A stretch of 64,000 nt of DNA from assembly GCA_035506155.1 (NCBI GenBank), contig DATJPX010000160.1:1-64000 (forward strand), in the 5' to 3' direction. Shown here in pieces: positions 53,693 through 61,837 of the stretch. A model generated the notes under the pieces. That model worked only from the letters and a program-made list of their open reading frames with translations. It ran no database searches and was not told where the DNA came from. Positions within the stretch are counted from its first letter, which is position 1, and the number at the start of each line of letters is the position of its first letter. The position numbers were made by a program, and so were the translations under genes. The stretch comes from UBA877 sp035506155. GTDB taxonomy: Bacteria > Chloroflexota > Anaerolineae > Anaerolineales > Villigracilaceae.

Positions 53693-55486
53693 ATGAATAC
53701 TCACGAGTTCGAAGTCATCGTCGTCGGGGCAGGCGGGGCCGGCCTGATGGCCGGGCTGTATGCATCCAAGACCGCCAAGACGGCTGTCATCACCAAGCTC
53801 TATCCCACCCGCTCGCACACCGGCACCGCCCAGGGCGGGATCGGCGCGGCCCTCGGCAGCCAGGAGGAAGACCACCCTGAATGGCATACCTATGACACGG
53901 TCAAGGGCTCCGACTACCTGGGCGACCAGGACGCCATCGAGTTCATGTGCAACGAAGCCATCCCGGCCGTCTACGAGCTGGAACACATGGGTCTGCCCTT
54001 CGACCGCACCCCGGACGGCAAGATCGCCCAACGCCAGTTCGGCGGGCACACCAACAACGTGACCGGTAAACCGGTCCGGCGCGCCTGTCACGCCGCCGAC
54101 CGCACCGGGCACATGATCCTGCAGACCCTCTACCAGCAGTGCATGAAGAACAATGTCACCTTCTTCGACGAGTTCCAGGTCGTGGATTTGCTGATCGTGG
54201 ACGGGGCGGCTGCAGGGGTGGTGGCGATCGAGCTCGCCACCGGCGAGATGCATGTCTTCCACGCCAAGGCGGTCATCTTCGCCACCGGCGGGCACGGACG
54301 CATCTGGGAGATCACATCCAACGCTTACGCTTTCACCGGCGACGGTCCTGCCATGATCATGCGGCGCGGCCTGCCTCTCGAAGACATGGAATTCTTCCAG
54401 TTCCACCCCACCGGCATCTACAAGCTCGGCATCCTGATCACCGAGGGCGTGCGCGGCGAGGGCGGTGTGCTGATCAACGGCAAGGGCGAGAGATTCATGG
54501 AGAAGTATGCCCACACCGTCAAGGACCTGGCCTCCCGGGACGTCGTCAGCCGGGCCATCTATACCGAGATCCGTGAGGGCCGGGGCGCCAATGGCCAGAA
54601 CTACGTCTACCTGGACGTTCGCCCGGAAAGCGTCAACAAGTACGCCGCCCTGGACGGGCGCAAGAATCTGGACGGCTCGCCCTACACCGTCACCGGCGAG
54701 CAGATCCTGGCCAAGTTGCCCGACATCGTCGATTTCTGCCGGGTCTACCTCGGTGTGGATCCGGTGACCCAGTTGATGCCGATCCAGCCGACCGCCCACT
54801 ATGCCATGGGCGGCATTCCCACCAACAAATTCGGCGAAGTCGTCGTCGACGACAAGAACACGGTCGTCCCTGGGCTGTACGCGGCCGGCGAGTGCGCCTG
54901 CGTCTCGATCCATGGCGCCAACCGCTTGGGGACGAACTCCCTGCTCGACCTGGTGGTCTTCGGCAAACACGCCGGCCTGCGGGCCGCCGAATACGCCAAG
55001 GGCGCCGAATTCAAATCCCTGCCGGCCGACCCGACCGAGTTCGCTCGGGGCACCTTCGAGCACCTGCGCACGGCCAGCGGGAAGGAAAACGGCTTCGACA
55101 TCGCCCGCGAGATGAAGAAGATCATGTTCGATGACATGGGCATCTTCCGCAACGCCAAGGGCATGGAAAACGCCCTGACCGTTGTCCACCAGCTGCAGGA
55201 GCGCTTCAAACACGTCCGCGTGACCGATAGCGGCAAGATCTTCAACATGGAACTGATGAACGCCTGGGAGCTTGGCAACCTGCTCGACCTGGCCGAGATC
55301 ACCACGGTCTCCGCCATCGCCCGGACCGAAAGCCGTGGCGGCCACTCCCGGGAAGATTTCCCCAATCGGGACGACAAGAACTGGCTCAAGCACACCCTGT
55401 CGATCGTGAAACCGGACGGCAAGATCGAGCTGAAATACAAGCCGGTCGTCATCACCAAATATCAACCAAAAGAACGGGTGTATTAG
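53693..55486 (+). CDS. sdhA: Succinate dehydrogenase flavoprotein subunit
   Basis: A 597-residue flavoprotein oxidising succinate to fumarate. FAD-binding GAGGAG near the N-terminus, covalent-FAD histidine H42 in SHTGTAQGG, HPTGIY and the substrate arginine region in the capping and C-terminal domains (IAIARTESRGGHSR-like sequence). Length matches the family. It lies in sdhCDAB; the fumarate product feeds the fumarase genes 1.7 kb downstream. Confidence 0.95.
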   Translation: MNTHEFEVIVVGAGGAGLMAGLYASKTAKTAVITKLYPTRSHTGTAQGGIGAALGSQEEDHPEWHTYDTVKGSDYLGDQDAIEFMCNEAIPAVYELEHMGLPFDRTPDGKIAQRQFGGHTNNVTGKPVRRACHAADRTGHMILQTLYQQCMKNNVTFFDEFQVVDLLIVDGAAAGVVAIELATGEMHVFHAKAVIFATGGHGRIWEITSNAYAFTGDGPAMIMRRGLPLEDMEFFQFHPTGIYKLGILITEGVRGEGGVLINGKGERFMEKYAHTVKDLASRDVVSRAIYTEIREGRGANGQNYVYLDVRPESVNKYAALDGRKNLDGSPYTVTGEQILAKLPDIVDFCRVYLGVDPVTQLMPIQPTAHYAMGGIPTNKFGEVVVDDKNTVVPGLYAAGECACVSIHGANRLGTNSLLDLVVFGKHAGLRAAEYAKGAEFKSLPADPTEFARGTFEHLRTASGKENGFDIAREMKKIMFDDMGIFRNAKGMENALTVVHQLQERFKHVRVTDSGKIFNMELMNAWELGNLLDLAEITTVSAIARTESRGGHSREDFPNRDDKNWLKHTLSIVKPDGKIELKYKPVVITKYQPKERVY

Positions 55487-55498
55487 GAGGCGGCAGTC

Positions 55499-56200
55499 AT
55501 GCAAGTCACCATTAAAATCTTCCGCTATAACCCCGAAAAAGACAAGAAACCTTCCTACAAAACCTATCAACTGGAAGGCGAAGAGACCGACCGCGTCCTG
55601 GACCTGCTCGAGAAGGTCAAGGGCTACCAGGATGGGACCCTCTCCTTCCGCCGCTCGTGCGGCCACGGCGTGTGCGGCTCGGATGCCATGCGCATCAACG
55701 GGATGAACCGCCTGGCCTGCAAGACCCTGGTGCGCGACACCGGGGCAAAGATCACCGTCGAGCCGATCCTGGGCCTGCGGGTCATGAAGGACCTGATCGT
55801 GGACATGGAGCCGTTCTTCGAGCATTACCGCTCCGTCCTGCCCTGGCTCATCAACGACAGCCCGGAGCCCGAGAAGGAGCGCCCCCAGACCCCCGAGCAG
55901 CGCGCCCGTTTCGACGACACGACCAAGTGCATCCTGTGCGCCTGCTGCACCACCTCCTGCCCGTCCTTCTGGGGCAGCGAGGAGTACGTCGGCCCGGCCG
56001 CGATCGTCGCCGCCCACCGCTTCATTTTCGACAGCCGTGACAAGGCCGCCGACGAGCGCCTGAAGATCCTGAGCGACGTCTTCGGGGTCTACCGCTGCCA
56101 TACGGTTTTCAACTGCACCATGGCCTGCCCGCGCGACATCCAGATCACCAAGGCCATCGGCGAGGTCAAGGAAGCCATCGGGGCCGGAAAACCGAAGTAA
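55499..56200 (+). CDS. sdhB: Succinate dehydrogenase iron-sulfur subunit
   Basis: A 233-residue electron carrier. The [2Fe-2S] site is C54, C59, D62 (CGSD, as in several SdhB proteins) and C74. The C-terminal part has CILCACCTTSCPSF and CHTVFNCTMACP for the [4Fe-4S] and [3Fe-4S] clusters. Last gene of the operon, followed by a strong terminator. AGGAGG lies ahead of the start. Confidence 0.95.
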   Translation: MQVTIKIFRYNPEKDKKPSYKTYQLEGEETDRVLDLLEKVKGYQDGTLSFRRSCGHGVCGSDAMRINGMNRLACKTLVRDTGAKITVEPILGLRVMKDLIVDMEPFFEHYRSVLPWLINDSPEPEKERPQTPEQRARFDDTTKCILCACCTTSCPSFWGSEEYVGPAAIVAAHRFIFDSRDKAADERLKILSDVFGVYRCHTVFNCTMACPRDIQITKAIGEVKEAIGAGKPK

Positions 56201-56218
56201 CCCTTTATCGGCCGATAG

Positions 56219-56250
56219 GGCGGGTGGAATATCCACCCGCCTTTCATTTT
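56219..56250 (+). terminator. Terminator of sdhCDAB
   Basis: A 10-bp perfect stem (56219-56228 with 56232-56241), 3-base loop, followed by TTTCATTTT. Confidence 0.85.
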
Positions 56251-56252
56251 GC

Positions 56253-56287
56253 TTGACAAGTATAAGAATATTATATATAATAATATT
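56253..56287 (+). promoter_or_regulatory. Consensus promoter with palindromic operator of padR operon
   Basis: TTGACA (56253-56258), exactly 17 bp, TATAAT (56276-56281): a perfect consensus promoter. The inverted repeat AATATTA (56267-56273) / TAATATT (56281-56287) overlaps the -10 box, suitable for PadR autorepression. Confidence 0.8.
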
Positions 56288-56318
56288 ACATATAATCATT
56301 CCAACGAGGAGACATCCG

Positions 56319-56672
56319 ATGAGCCAACTCCAACAGCTGCGCAAAGGCAGCACCCCTCTTTTGATCCTGAGCGTCCTGGCCGACGAAAAAATGTACGGCT
56401 ACCAGATCATGCGCGAGCTGGAGCAGCGCAGCGAGGGTTACTTCACCATGACCGCCGCCTTGCTCTATCCCGCCCTGCATCAGCTCGAAAAGGACGGCCT
56501 GCTGGAAAGCGAATGGGAAGAGAGTCCCGGAAAGCGCCGCCGCAAATATTACAGCATCACCAACCAGGGAAAGAAAGCCCTGGCTGGCACCCGGGCGGAT
56601 TGGCAGACCTTCATGACCAACCTGTTCAAGACGCTCCAGCCGGCCGGAAAGGTCAAGGAGGACAGCCTATGA
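56319..56672 (+). CDS. PadR-family transcriptional regulator
   Basis: A 117-residue winged-helix repressor (LRKGSTPLLILSVLADEKMYGYQIMRELEQRS, then ALLYPALHQLEKDGLLESEW, wing RRRKYYSITNQGKKAL). GAGGAG seven bases before ATG 56319. It controls its own operon with the membrane protein whose ATG overlaps its stop. Confidence 0.9.
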   Translation: MSQLQQLRKGSTPLLILSVLADEKMYGYQIMRELEQRSEGYFTMTAALLYPALHQLEKDGLLESEWEESPGKRRRKYYSITNQGKKALAGTRADWQTFMTNLFKTLQPAGKVKEDSL

Positions 56673-57709
56673 CGCCTGACGAATACCTGCGCTCACTCAA
56701 GGACCAGTTGAATGCCTTTCCGCCCCGAGAGCGGGCGGAGCTGCTCGAGGAGATCGCCAGCCACTTCGAAAGCGGCGAGGAGGACCCTCACATGGGCCGG
56801 GAGCCGGAGGAGCGCAGGCAGAAGACGCTCGCCGAAATGGGCTCCCCGGAGCAGTTGGGACAGGGCCTCAAGAAAGTCCATCACCCGGACGGCTGGATCG
56901 ACTATCTCCTGGTCATCGGGCCGATCCTGCTTGATATGGCCGTTGTCTACTCTCTCCATTTGGCCGACCCGGCGGGTTCCCAGGCCTTCCGGATCGGATT
57001 TGGGTTGGCCTGCCTCTGCCTGGTTTTGATCGGCCTGCGGCGGCATTCGAACCTGCTGGTCCTGACCTGGATCGAAATATTTGCCACCTGGGTGATTTCG
57101 CTCCTTGCCTCCCTCGGCCAGTTCCTGGTGCCAAAAGTCATCCTGGATCCGGCAGATTTGCGCTATACCATGGTGTTCACCTCGCCGGATGCCCTGCAGG
57201 TCAGATGGTTTCGGGGCCTGCCGGCCGGGGAGGGGATTTTCTGGCTGATCATGTTCGCCGGGGCGATCTACCTGCTGGGCTGGATCATCTGGCGCAATCG
57301 CCGGGACTGGCTGATCGTTTCCTATGCGCTCCTGGAGCTCATCGCCCTGGCCGGCAGTTACGCCGTTCCGCTGCTCCTCCACCAAGCCGGCTGGGACAAG
57401 ATGATCGAGGGGGTCAAATTCAGGTCATTCCCGGCCATGATGGTCTGGATGGATCTGCCCATCCTGTTCACCCTCCTGGGGTTCGTCATGTGGGGGATGC
57501 TTTTCATCGCCTACAAGCGTCCGCTGCGCTGGGCCGCCCTGGCCGGCTACGCCCTGTCCGCCGGGCTGCAGGCCGGGGTCTACATGTACCGGCCTTCGGT
57601 ATACGCCCTCCCCGAATACTTCCAATTGCTCCTGCTCCCGCTGGCCATCGTTGTCGTGGGGTGGAGCCTGGAACGCTCCAAAAAGCGACCCTCCCCGGTC
57701 ATCGCCTGA
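56669..57709 (+). CDS. DUF1700-like membrane protein paired with PadR
   Basis: A 346-residue protein with a helical N-terminal domain (MTPDEYLRSLKDQLNAFPPRERAELLEEIASHF, the HAAS/DUF1700 pattern) and eight or so transmembrane segments. PadR and DUF1700 proteins are often encoded together in stress or envelope operons; the biochemical role is unknown. Starts within the PadR stop (ATGA) with AAGGAGG. Confidence 0.8.
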   Translation: MTPDEYLRSLKDQLNAFPPRERAELLEEIASHFESGEEDPHMGREPEERRQKTLAEMGSPEQLGQGLKKVHHPDGWIDYLLVIGPILLDMAVVYSLHLADPAGSQAFRIGFGLACLCLVLIGLRRHSNLLVLTWIEIFATWVISLLASLGQFLVPKVILDPADLRYTMVFTSPDALQVRWFRGLPAGEGIFWLIMFAGAIYLLGWIIWRNRRDWLIVSYALLELIALAGSYAVPLLLHQAGWDKMIEGVKFRSFPAMMVWMDLPILFTLLGFVMWGMLFIAYKRPLRWAALAGYALSAGLQAGVYMYRPSVYALPEYFQLLLLPLAIVVVGWSLERSKKRPSPVIA

Positions 57710-57719
57710 TCCTCTAATG

Positions 57720-57748
57720 AACCCCGGTTTCCCAAAGCCGGGGTTTTG
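57720..57748 (+). terminator. Terminator of padR operon
   Basis: Stem AACCCCGG (57720-57727) with CCGGGGTT (57738-57745), followed by TTTTG, 10-base loop. Confidence 0.8.
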
Positions 57749-57878
57749 TTATCCCGAAAGTGGTATTTTGAATCTCTCAATCCTGTGAACACAGGATATT
57801 CTGCCGTCCATATCACTGCGCTTTGTTACTCGAAATCCTCCTTAAACTGAGTAAGATTAATTCCAGCATGGAGGCAGT

Positions 57879-58751
57879 ATGCGCGATCTGACCAATGAAA
57901 TCCTCGAACTGATCCGGCGCACTTCCACGGACCTTCCGGCGGATGTAGAAAACCGCCTGCGGGAGGCCGTCGGACGGGAAGCTCCCGGCTCGGCTGCCCG
58001 CGGCGCCCTGGAGACGATCTTGAAAAACGTCGAGCTCTCCAGGCAGAACTCCACCCCAATCTGCCAGGACACCGGAACTCCCATCTTCTATGTGAAATAT
58101 CCAGCCGGCTGGTCCACCCGGAAGCTCAAGGAGCAAATCCGCTCGGCGCTGGCCGAGGCGACCAAAAAATCCTACATGCGCCCGAACGCCGTGGACGCCG
58201 TCTACGACAAGAACTCAGGGAATAACCTGGGCGGGGACGATTTCCCTTACATCCATTTCGAGGAAGTCGAAGGCGATACCCTGACCATCGAGGTGATCCT
58301 GAAAGGCGGCGGCTGCGAGAATGTCGGGGCGCAGTACTCGCTGCCCGATTCGCGCCTGGGCGCGGGCCGCGACCTGGCCGGGGTCCGCAAGGCCGTCCTG
58401 GACGCAGTCCAGCGGGCCCAGGGGCAGGGCTGCGCCCCGGGGATTCTGGGCGTGGCCATCGGCGGGGACCGCGGCTCGTCTTACTTCGCCTCCAAGGAAG
58501 TCCTGTTCAAAGTAATGGGTGAATCCAGCCCCGACCTCAAGCTGGCCGCGCTGGAGAAACAACTTACTGAAGAGGCAAATACGCTTGGGATCGGGCCGAT
58601 GGGCTTCGGGGGCAGGACGACCGTCCTGGACACCCGCATCCGCGGCCTCTCGCGCCTGCCGGCCTCGTATTTCGTCTCGGTCTCGTATATGTGCTGGGCC
58701 TATCGGCGACGCAAGCTGACGGTCCAGAACGATCAGGTCACGTACGATTAG
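57879..58751 (+). CDS. Class I fumarate hydratase, alpha subunit
   Basis: A 290-residue iron-sulfur hydratase subunit (fumarate to malate; tartrate-dehydratase relatives share the fold). Cysteines C62 (PICQDTGTP), C146 (KGGGCENVG) and C185 (GQGCAPGILGVAIGG) are candidates for the [4Fe-4S] ligands. Its beta subunit follows 11 bp downstream. Position after sdhCDAB supports fumarase activity over tartrate dehydratase. Confidence 0.9.
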   Translation: MRDLTNEILELIRRTSTDLPADVENRLREAVGREAPGSAARGALETILKNVELSRQNSTPICQDTGTPIFYVKYPAGWSTRKLKEQIRSALAEATKKSYMRPNAVDAVYDKNSGNNLGGDDFPYIHFEEVEGDTLTIEVILKGGGCENVGAQYSLPDSRLGAGRDLAGVRKAVLDAVQRAQGQGCAPGILGVAIGGDRGSSYFASKEVLFKVMGESSPDLKLAALEKQLTEEANTLGIGPMGFGGRTTVLDTRIRGLSRLPASYFVSVSYMCWAYRRRKLTVQNDQVTYD

Positions 58752-58762
58752 CGGAGGCCGCC

Positions 58763-59383
58763 ATGCAACAAGTGAAAATTCCCATCTCCGACGAAACTAT
58801 CCACAGCCTGAAGGTCGGCGACCCGGTGGCGTTGACCGGGACCATGATCACCGGCCGGGATGTGGTCCACAAATGGATGATCGAGACCTTCATCAGGAAA
58901 ACCCGCCAACCCCAAGGCGATGACCTGCAAGTCTACGAGGCCCTGAAGCCGATCCTGGACGGCGGCCTGATCTACCACTGCGGGCCGGTCGTCTCCGGCC
59001 TGGAGGCCAAGGAGTATAAGTTCGTCGCCGCCGGACCGACCACATCCATCCGGGAGGAGCCCTACCAGGCCGAAGTCATGAAACATTTCAACCTGAAGGG
59101 CGTGATCGGCAAAGGCGGCATGGGTCCCAAGACCTTGCAGGGCTGCCAGGAAGCGCCGGCCGTCTATTTTCACGCTATCGGGGGCGCGGCGACCCTGATC
59201 GCCCGCTCGGTGACGAAAGTGCTGGGCGTCTACAAGCTCGATTTTGGCGTTCCCGAAGCCATGTGGGTGATCGAGGTCAGGGAATTCCCGGTCGTGGTAA
59301 CCATGGACGCCCATGGCGGGTCGCTCCACAAGGACATCGAAGAAAGCTCCGGCAAGGTGCTGGCAGAGTTGCTGGCGAAGTAG
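58763..59383 (+). CDS. Class I fumarate hydratase, beta subunit
   Basis: A 206-residue partner with the C-terminal fumarase swivel fold: ALTGTMITGRDVVHK, GGLIYHCGPVV, GPTTSIRE and IGKGGMGPKTL. GCGGAGG before ATG 58763. Together with the alpha subunit it completes the enzyme that other bacteria encode as one FumA/FumB chain. Confidence 0.9.
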   Translation: MQQVKIPISDETIHSLKVGDPVALTGTMITGRDVVHKWMIETFIRKTRQPQGDDLQVYEALKPILDGGLIYHCGPVVSGLEAKEYKFVAAGPTTSIREEPYQAEVMKHFNLKGVIGKGGMGPKTLQGCQEAPAVYFHAIGGAATLIARSVTKVLGVYKLDFGVPEAMWVIEVREFPVVVTMDAHGGSLHKDIEESSGKVLAELLAK

Positions 59384-59404
59384 CCGGAGAGGCCGGAGGA
59401 AAAG

Positions 59405-60112
59405 ATGATGGATACAGTTTTGATCACCGGTACAGATAAAGGCTTGGGATTTTCCCTGGTCGAGCGGTTCCTGCGGGGAGGGGCGCGGGTCTTCGCCGGC
59501 GCGCTCAAGGGTCCGGATCGCCTGGCCAAATTGGCGAAGGAATTCCCTACTGCCCTGACCGGGCTGCAGTTGGACGTGACTGATATGGATTCGATCGTCC
59601 AGGCGGCCCAGCAGGTCCGAGCCAGCACGCCCGGCCTGGACATCCTGATCAACAATGCCGGGGTCCATATCGAAAAGGAAATCGCCAAACTGGAGGAGCT
59701 AGATTTCAGCGACGGGCACTTGGAACGCACTCTGGCAGTGAACACCTTCGGCCCATTACGCATGATCCAACAGTTCTTGCCGCTGTTGAAGGCAGGCCAA
59801 CGAAAATTGATCATCAATATTTCCTCGGAGGCCGGCAGCATCGCCGACTGCCCGCGCAGCGGTGAGTTTGCCTACTGCATGTCCAAATCCGCATTGAACA
59901 TGCAGTCGAAAATTCTCCAGAATTATTTGGGGCCGCAGGGCTTCAAGATTTTGGCTGTCCAGCCGGGCTGGATGCGCACCGACATGGGCGGATCCAATGC
60001 GATTATTTCACCGGATCAATCTGCGGAGGGCATCTTCGCCCTGGCAGGGAGGCGCTGGACTCCGCAGGACGAGATCTACCTGGACTACCAGGGCAAGCCC
60101 TTGCGCTGGTAG
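59405..60112 (+). CDS. Short-chain dehydrogenase/reductase (CsgA/sniffer-like)
   Basis: A 235-residue SDR with TGTDKGLG, NNAG, a serine in INISSE and YCMSK (Y and K of the active site). The N-terminal motif and short length match the sniffer/carbonyl-reductase group. AGGAAAAG precedes ATGATG. Cotranscription with fumarase is likely (21 bp gap), but the substrate is unknown. Confidence 0.85.
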   Translation: MMDTVLITGTDKGLGFSLVERFLRGGARVFAGALKGPDRLAKLAKEFPTALTGLQLDVTDMDSIVQAAQQVRASTPGLDILINNAGVHIEKEIAKLEELDFSDGHLERTLAVNTFGPLRMIQQFLPLLKAGQRKLIINISSEAGSIADCPRSGEFAYCMSKSALNMQSKILQNYLGPQGFKILAVQPGWMRTDMGGSNAIISPDQSAEGIFALAGRRWTPQDEIYLDYQGKPLRW

Positions 60113-60121
60113 GAGACGGGC

Positions 60122-60787
60122 ATGGAAAAGAAACGCGCCCTGCTCCTGTTAGGCGGCACGTGGCACGACTTCGACGGTTTCGCCCAGTCGCTCGGCGCGT
60201 GCCTGGGGTCCCATGGCTGGGAAGTGGAACCCGGCTATGATCTGGAACGCCTGACCCGTCTGGAGCGTGAATCCTGCGATCTGTTAATAACCTACACCTG
60301 CTTTTCCCTCCCTGCCGAGGGCGTACCCGTGACCGGTTCGGAAAAAATGGAGGACGACCAGATCGACGCTTTGACCGCCTGGGTCCGGGCAGGTGGGGCG
60401 TACCTGGCGGCCCATGCCTCCACTTCGCTTGGCAATTCCAGCCCCGCCCTCGGCCGATTGATCGGCGGCGTTTTCATCAAACACCCGCCGATGTTCTCCT
60501 TCCCGGTTTACCCGGTCTACGGGGCACACCCGATCACGGCGGGAATCTCGGCCTTCACCGTCTTCGACGAAATGTACATCGAGCGTTGCGAACCCTTCGT
60601 GGACGTGCACATGGCGACCGTCCACGAAGGGACCGTTCACCCGCTGGCCTGGAGCAAAAGCGAGGGGCGGGGCCGAGTGGCCCACGTCGCCCTGGGGCAT
60701 TCCGCCGAAGTCTGGGGGCTGGAACCCTATCAGCGGTTGATGGTCCAGGCCGCGGATTGGGCCGTGGCAGGACGGAAAGGGGATTGA
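60122..60787 (+). CDS. ThuA-like (trehalose-utilisation) domain protein
   Basis: A 221-residue protein of the class I glutamine amidotransferase-like ThuA fold: LLLLGGTWHDFDGF, VRAGGAYLAAHAST, GAHPITAGISAFTVFDEMY and GRGRVAHVALGHSAEVW. Family members take part in sugar metabolism, but no reaction is firmly known. It has no signal peptide and starts nine bases after the SDR gene. Confidence 0.8.
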   Translation: MEKKRALLLLGGTWHDFDGFAQSLGACLGSHGWEVEPGYDLERLTRLERESCDLLITYTCFSLPAEGVPVTGSEKMEDDQIDALTAWVRAGGAYLAAHASTSLGNSSPALGRLIGGVFIKHPPMFSFPVYPVYGAHPITAGISAFTVFDEMYIERCEPFVDVHMATVHEGTVHPLAWSKSEGRGRVAHVALGHSAEVWGLEPYQRLMVQAADWAVAGRKGD

Positions 60788-60904
60788 AGATTCGAGACGA
60801 ATAGGTCTATACTCGACCAGATTTTTCTCGGCCGATTTTTTCATTTTGTAGACGGGCGGTCGGGGTGGGACATCCCCGCTCCTAACCCGGGGAGGTGGAT
60901 CATC

Positions 60905-61837
60905 ATGAATCGCACGCGCATCTTTGCTCACCTGTTCCTGGCGGCTCTGGTTGCCCTCGCGTCGGCGCTCTTTTTGCCATTCTCTGGTCAAAAAGTCAGC
61001 GCCGCACCGCCGGCGGATGTGGTAGCCAACTTGGTCTTGAGCAGGGTGACGTCGCTCCCCTCCAAAATGTGCGTCGGCGCTACGGCGAATTTGGTCTTCT
61101 CATATACATTGACCTCCCTTCCGTACGGCAAACCCGGGCGCGACTACGAGAATAAAGCCATCGTCAGCTCCAGCGCCGTGACGGGGGAGATCAACCCACC
61201 CAGCTTGAGCATTTACGCCAGCACGGGTTCGGGGACATTTAATTTCATCTACGAGGCCAAAAAGGCTGGCACGGATGTTGTCACGATCTCCGCCAGCAGT
61301 GGAAGTTTAAGCGGATCCAAAGATTATAAAGTCCGTGTACTAGACTGTAACAAGAAAGTCACGATCGCAGCCAGCATCTTCAAGCAGGCGCAATATGGTA
61401 CTGCGGATGCGTTCCTGAACGCTACCGGAGGAGTACAGGTTGCTGACAGTGGCAGCGTGACCGGAGGCGGTACGTTTGACTATACCTTCAGCATGAGCTA
61501 CGCCCCCGACGATCCTTCCACCATTTGCGATAAATCTGCCAAGACAAGCGGCAAGTCAACCTTCACCATCAGTGGAGATTCCGACGACAATGGCCAAATC
61601 TCGATTAGTTTTGATTTTGCGCCTTTCAATCTTCCCCCGGTGGTCGTCAACTGTACCGATAAAAGCGGCAAGACATTCCAGGTCACTTTAGTTAAAGGGC
61701 AGAATGTGACCCCCAATAACGACGTCAATCTCGGCACGCTGAGTTTCGGCGCTGGCGTTGAATCCCAAAACTTTAAATTTGGAGAGGGCGGACAAGGAAG
61801 TGTCTGGGTGGTCGACAAGACGGGGAGCAGCCAATGA
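60905..61837 (+). CDS. Secreted beta-rich protein of unknown function
   Basis: A 310-residue protein with a clear signal peptide (hydrophobic residues about 8-27, then VSAAPPAD). The mature part is beta-rich and Ser/Thr/Gly-rich, with two segments resembling Ig-like folds (residues about 45-150 and 165-290) and a few cysteines (MCVGAT, VLDCN, STICDK, VVNCTD). GGGGAGG before the ATG. Its stop overlaps the next gene by four bases, so the two products probably act together on the cell surface. Confidence 0.75.
   Translation: MNRTRIFAHLFLAALVALASALFLPFSGQKVSAAPPADVVANLVLSRVTSLPSKMCVGATANLVFSYTLTSLPYGKPGRDYENKAIVSSSAVTGEINPPSLSIYASTGSGTFNFIYEAKKAGTDVVTISASSGSLSGSKDYKVRVLDCNKKVTIAASIFKQAQYGTADAFLNATGGVQVADSGSVTGGGTFDYTFSMSYAPDDPSTICDKSAKTSGKSTFTISGDSDDNGQISISFDFAPFNLPPVVVNCTDKSGKTFQVTLVKGQNVTPNNDVNLGTLSFGAGVESQNFKFGEGGQGSVWVVDKTGSSQ

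Noticed and set aside
53678..56353. 891-codon minus-strand open frame opposite sdhA/sdhB
   Set aside because: It lies exactly antisense to four conserved SDH genes; GC-rich codon use leaves the opposite frame open. The translation is low-complexity and matches no domain.
56249..56668. N-terminal extension of the DUF1700-like gene to 56249
   Set aside because: This part is padR in another frame; the ATG at 56669 has AAGGAGG and overlaps the PadR stop.
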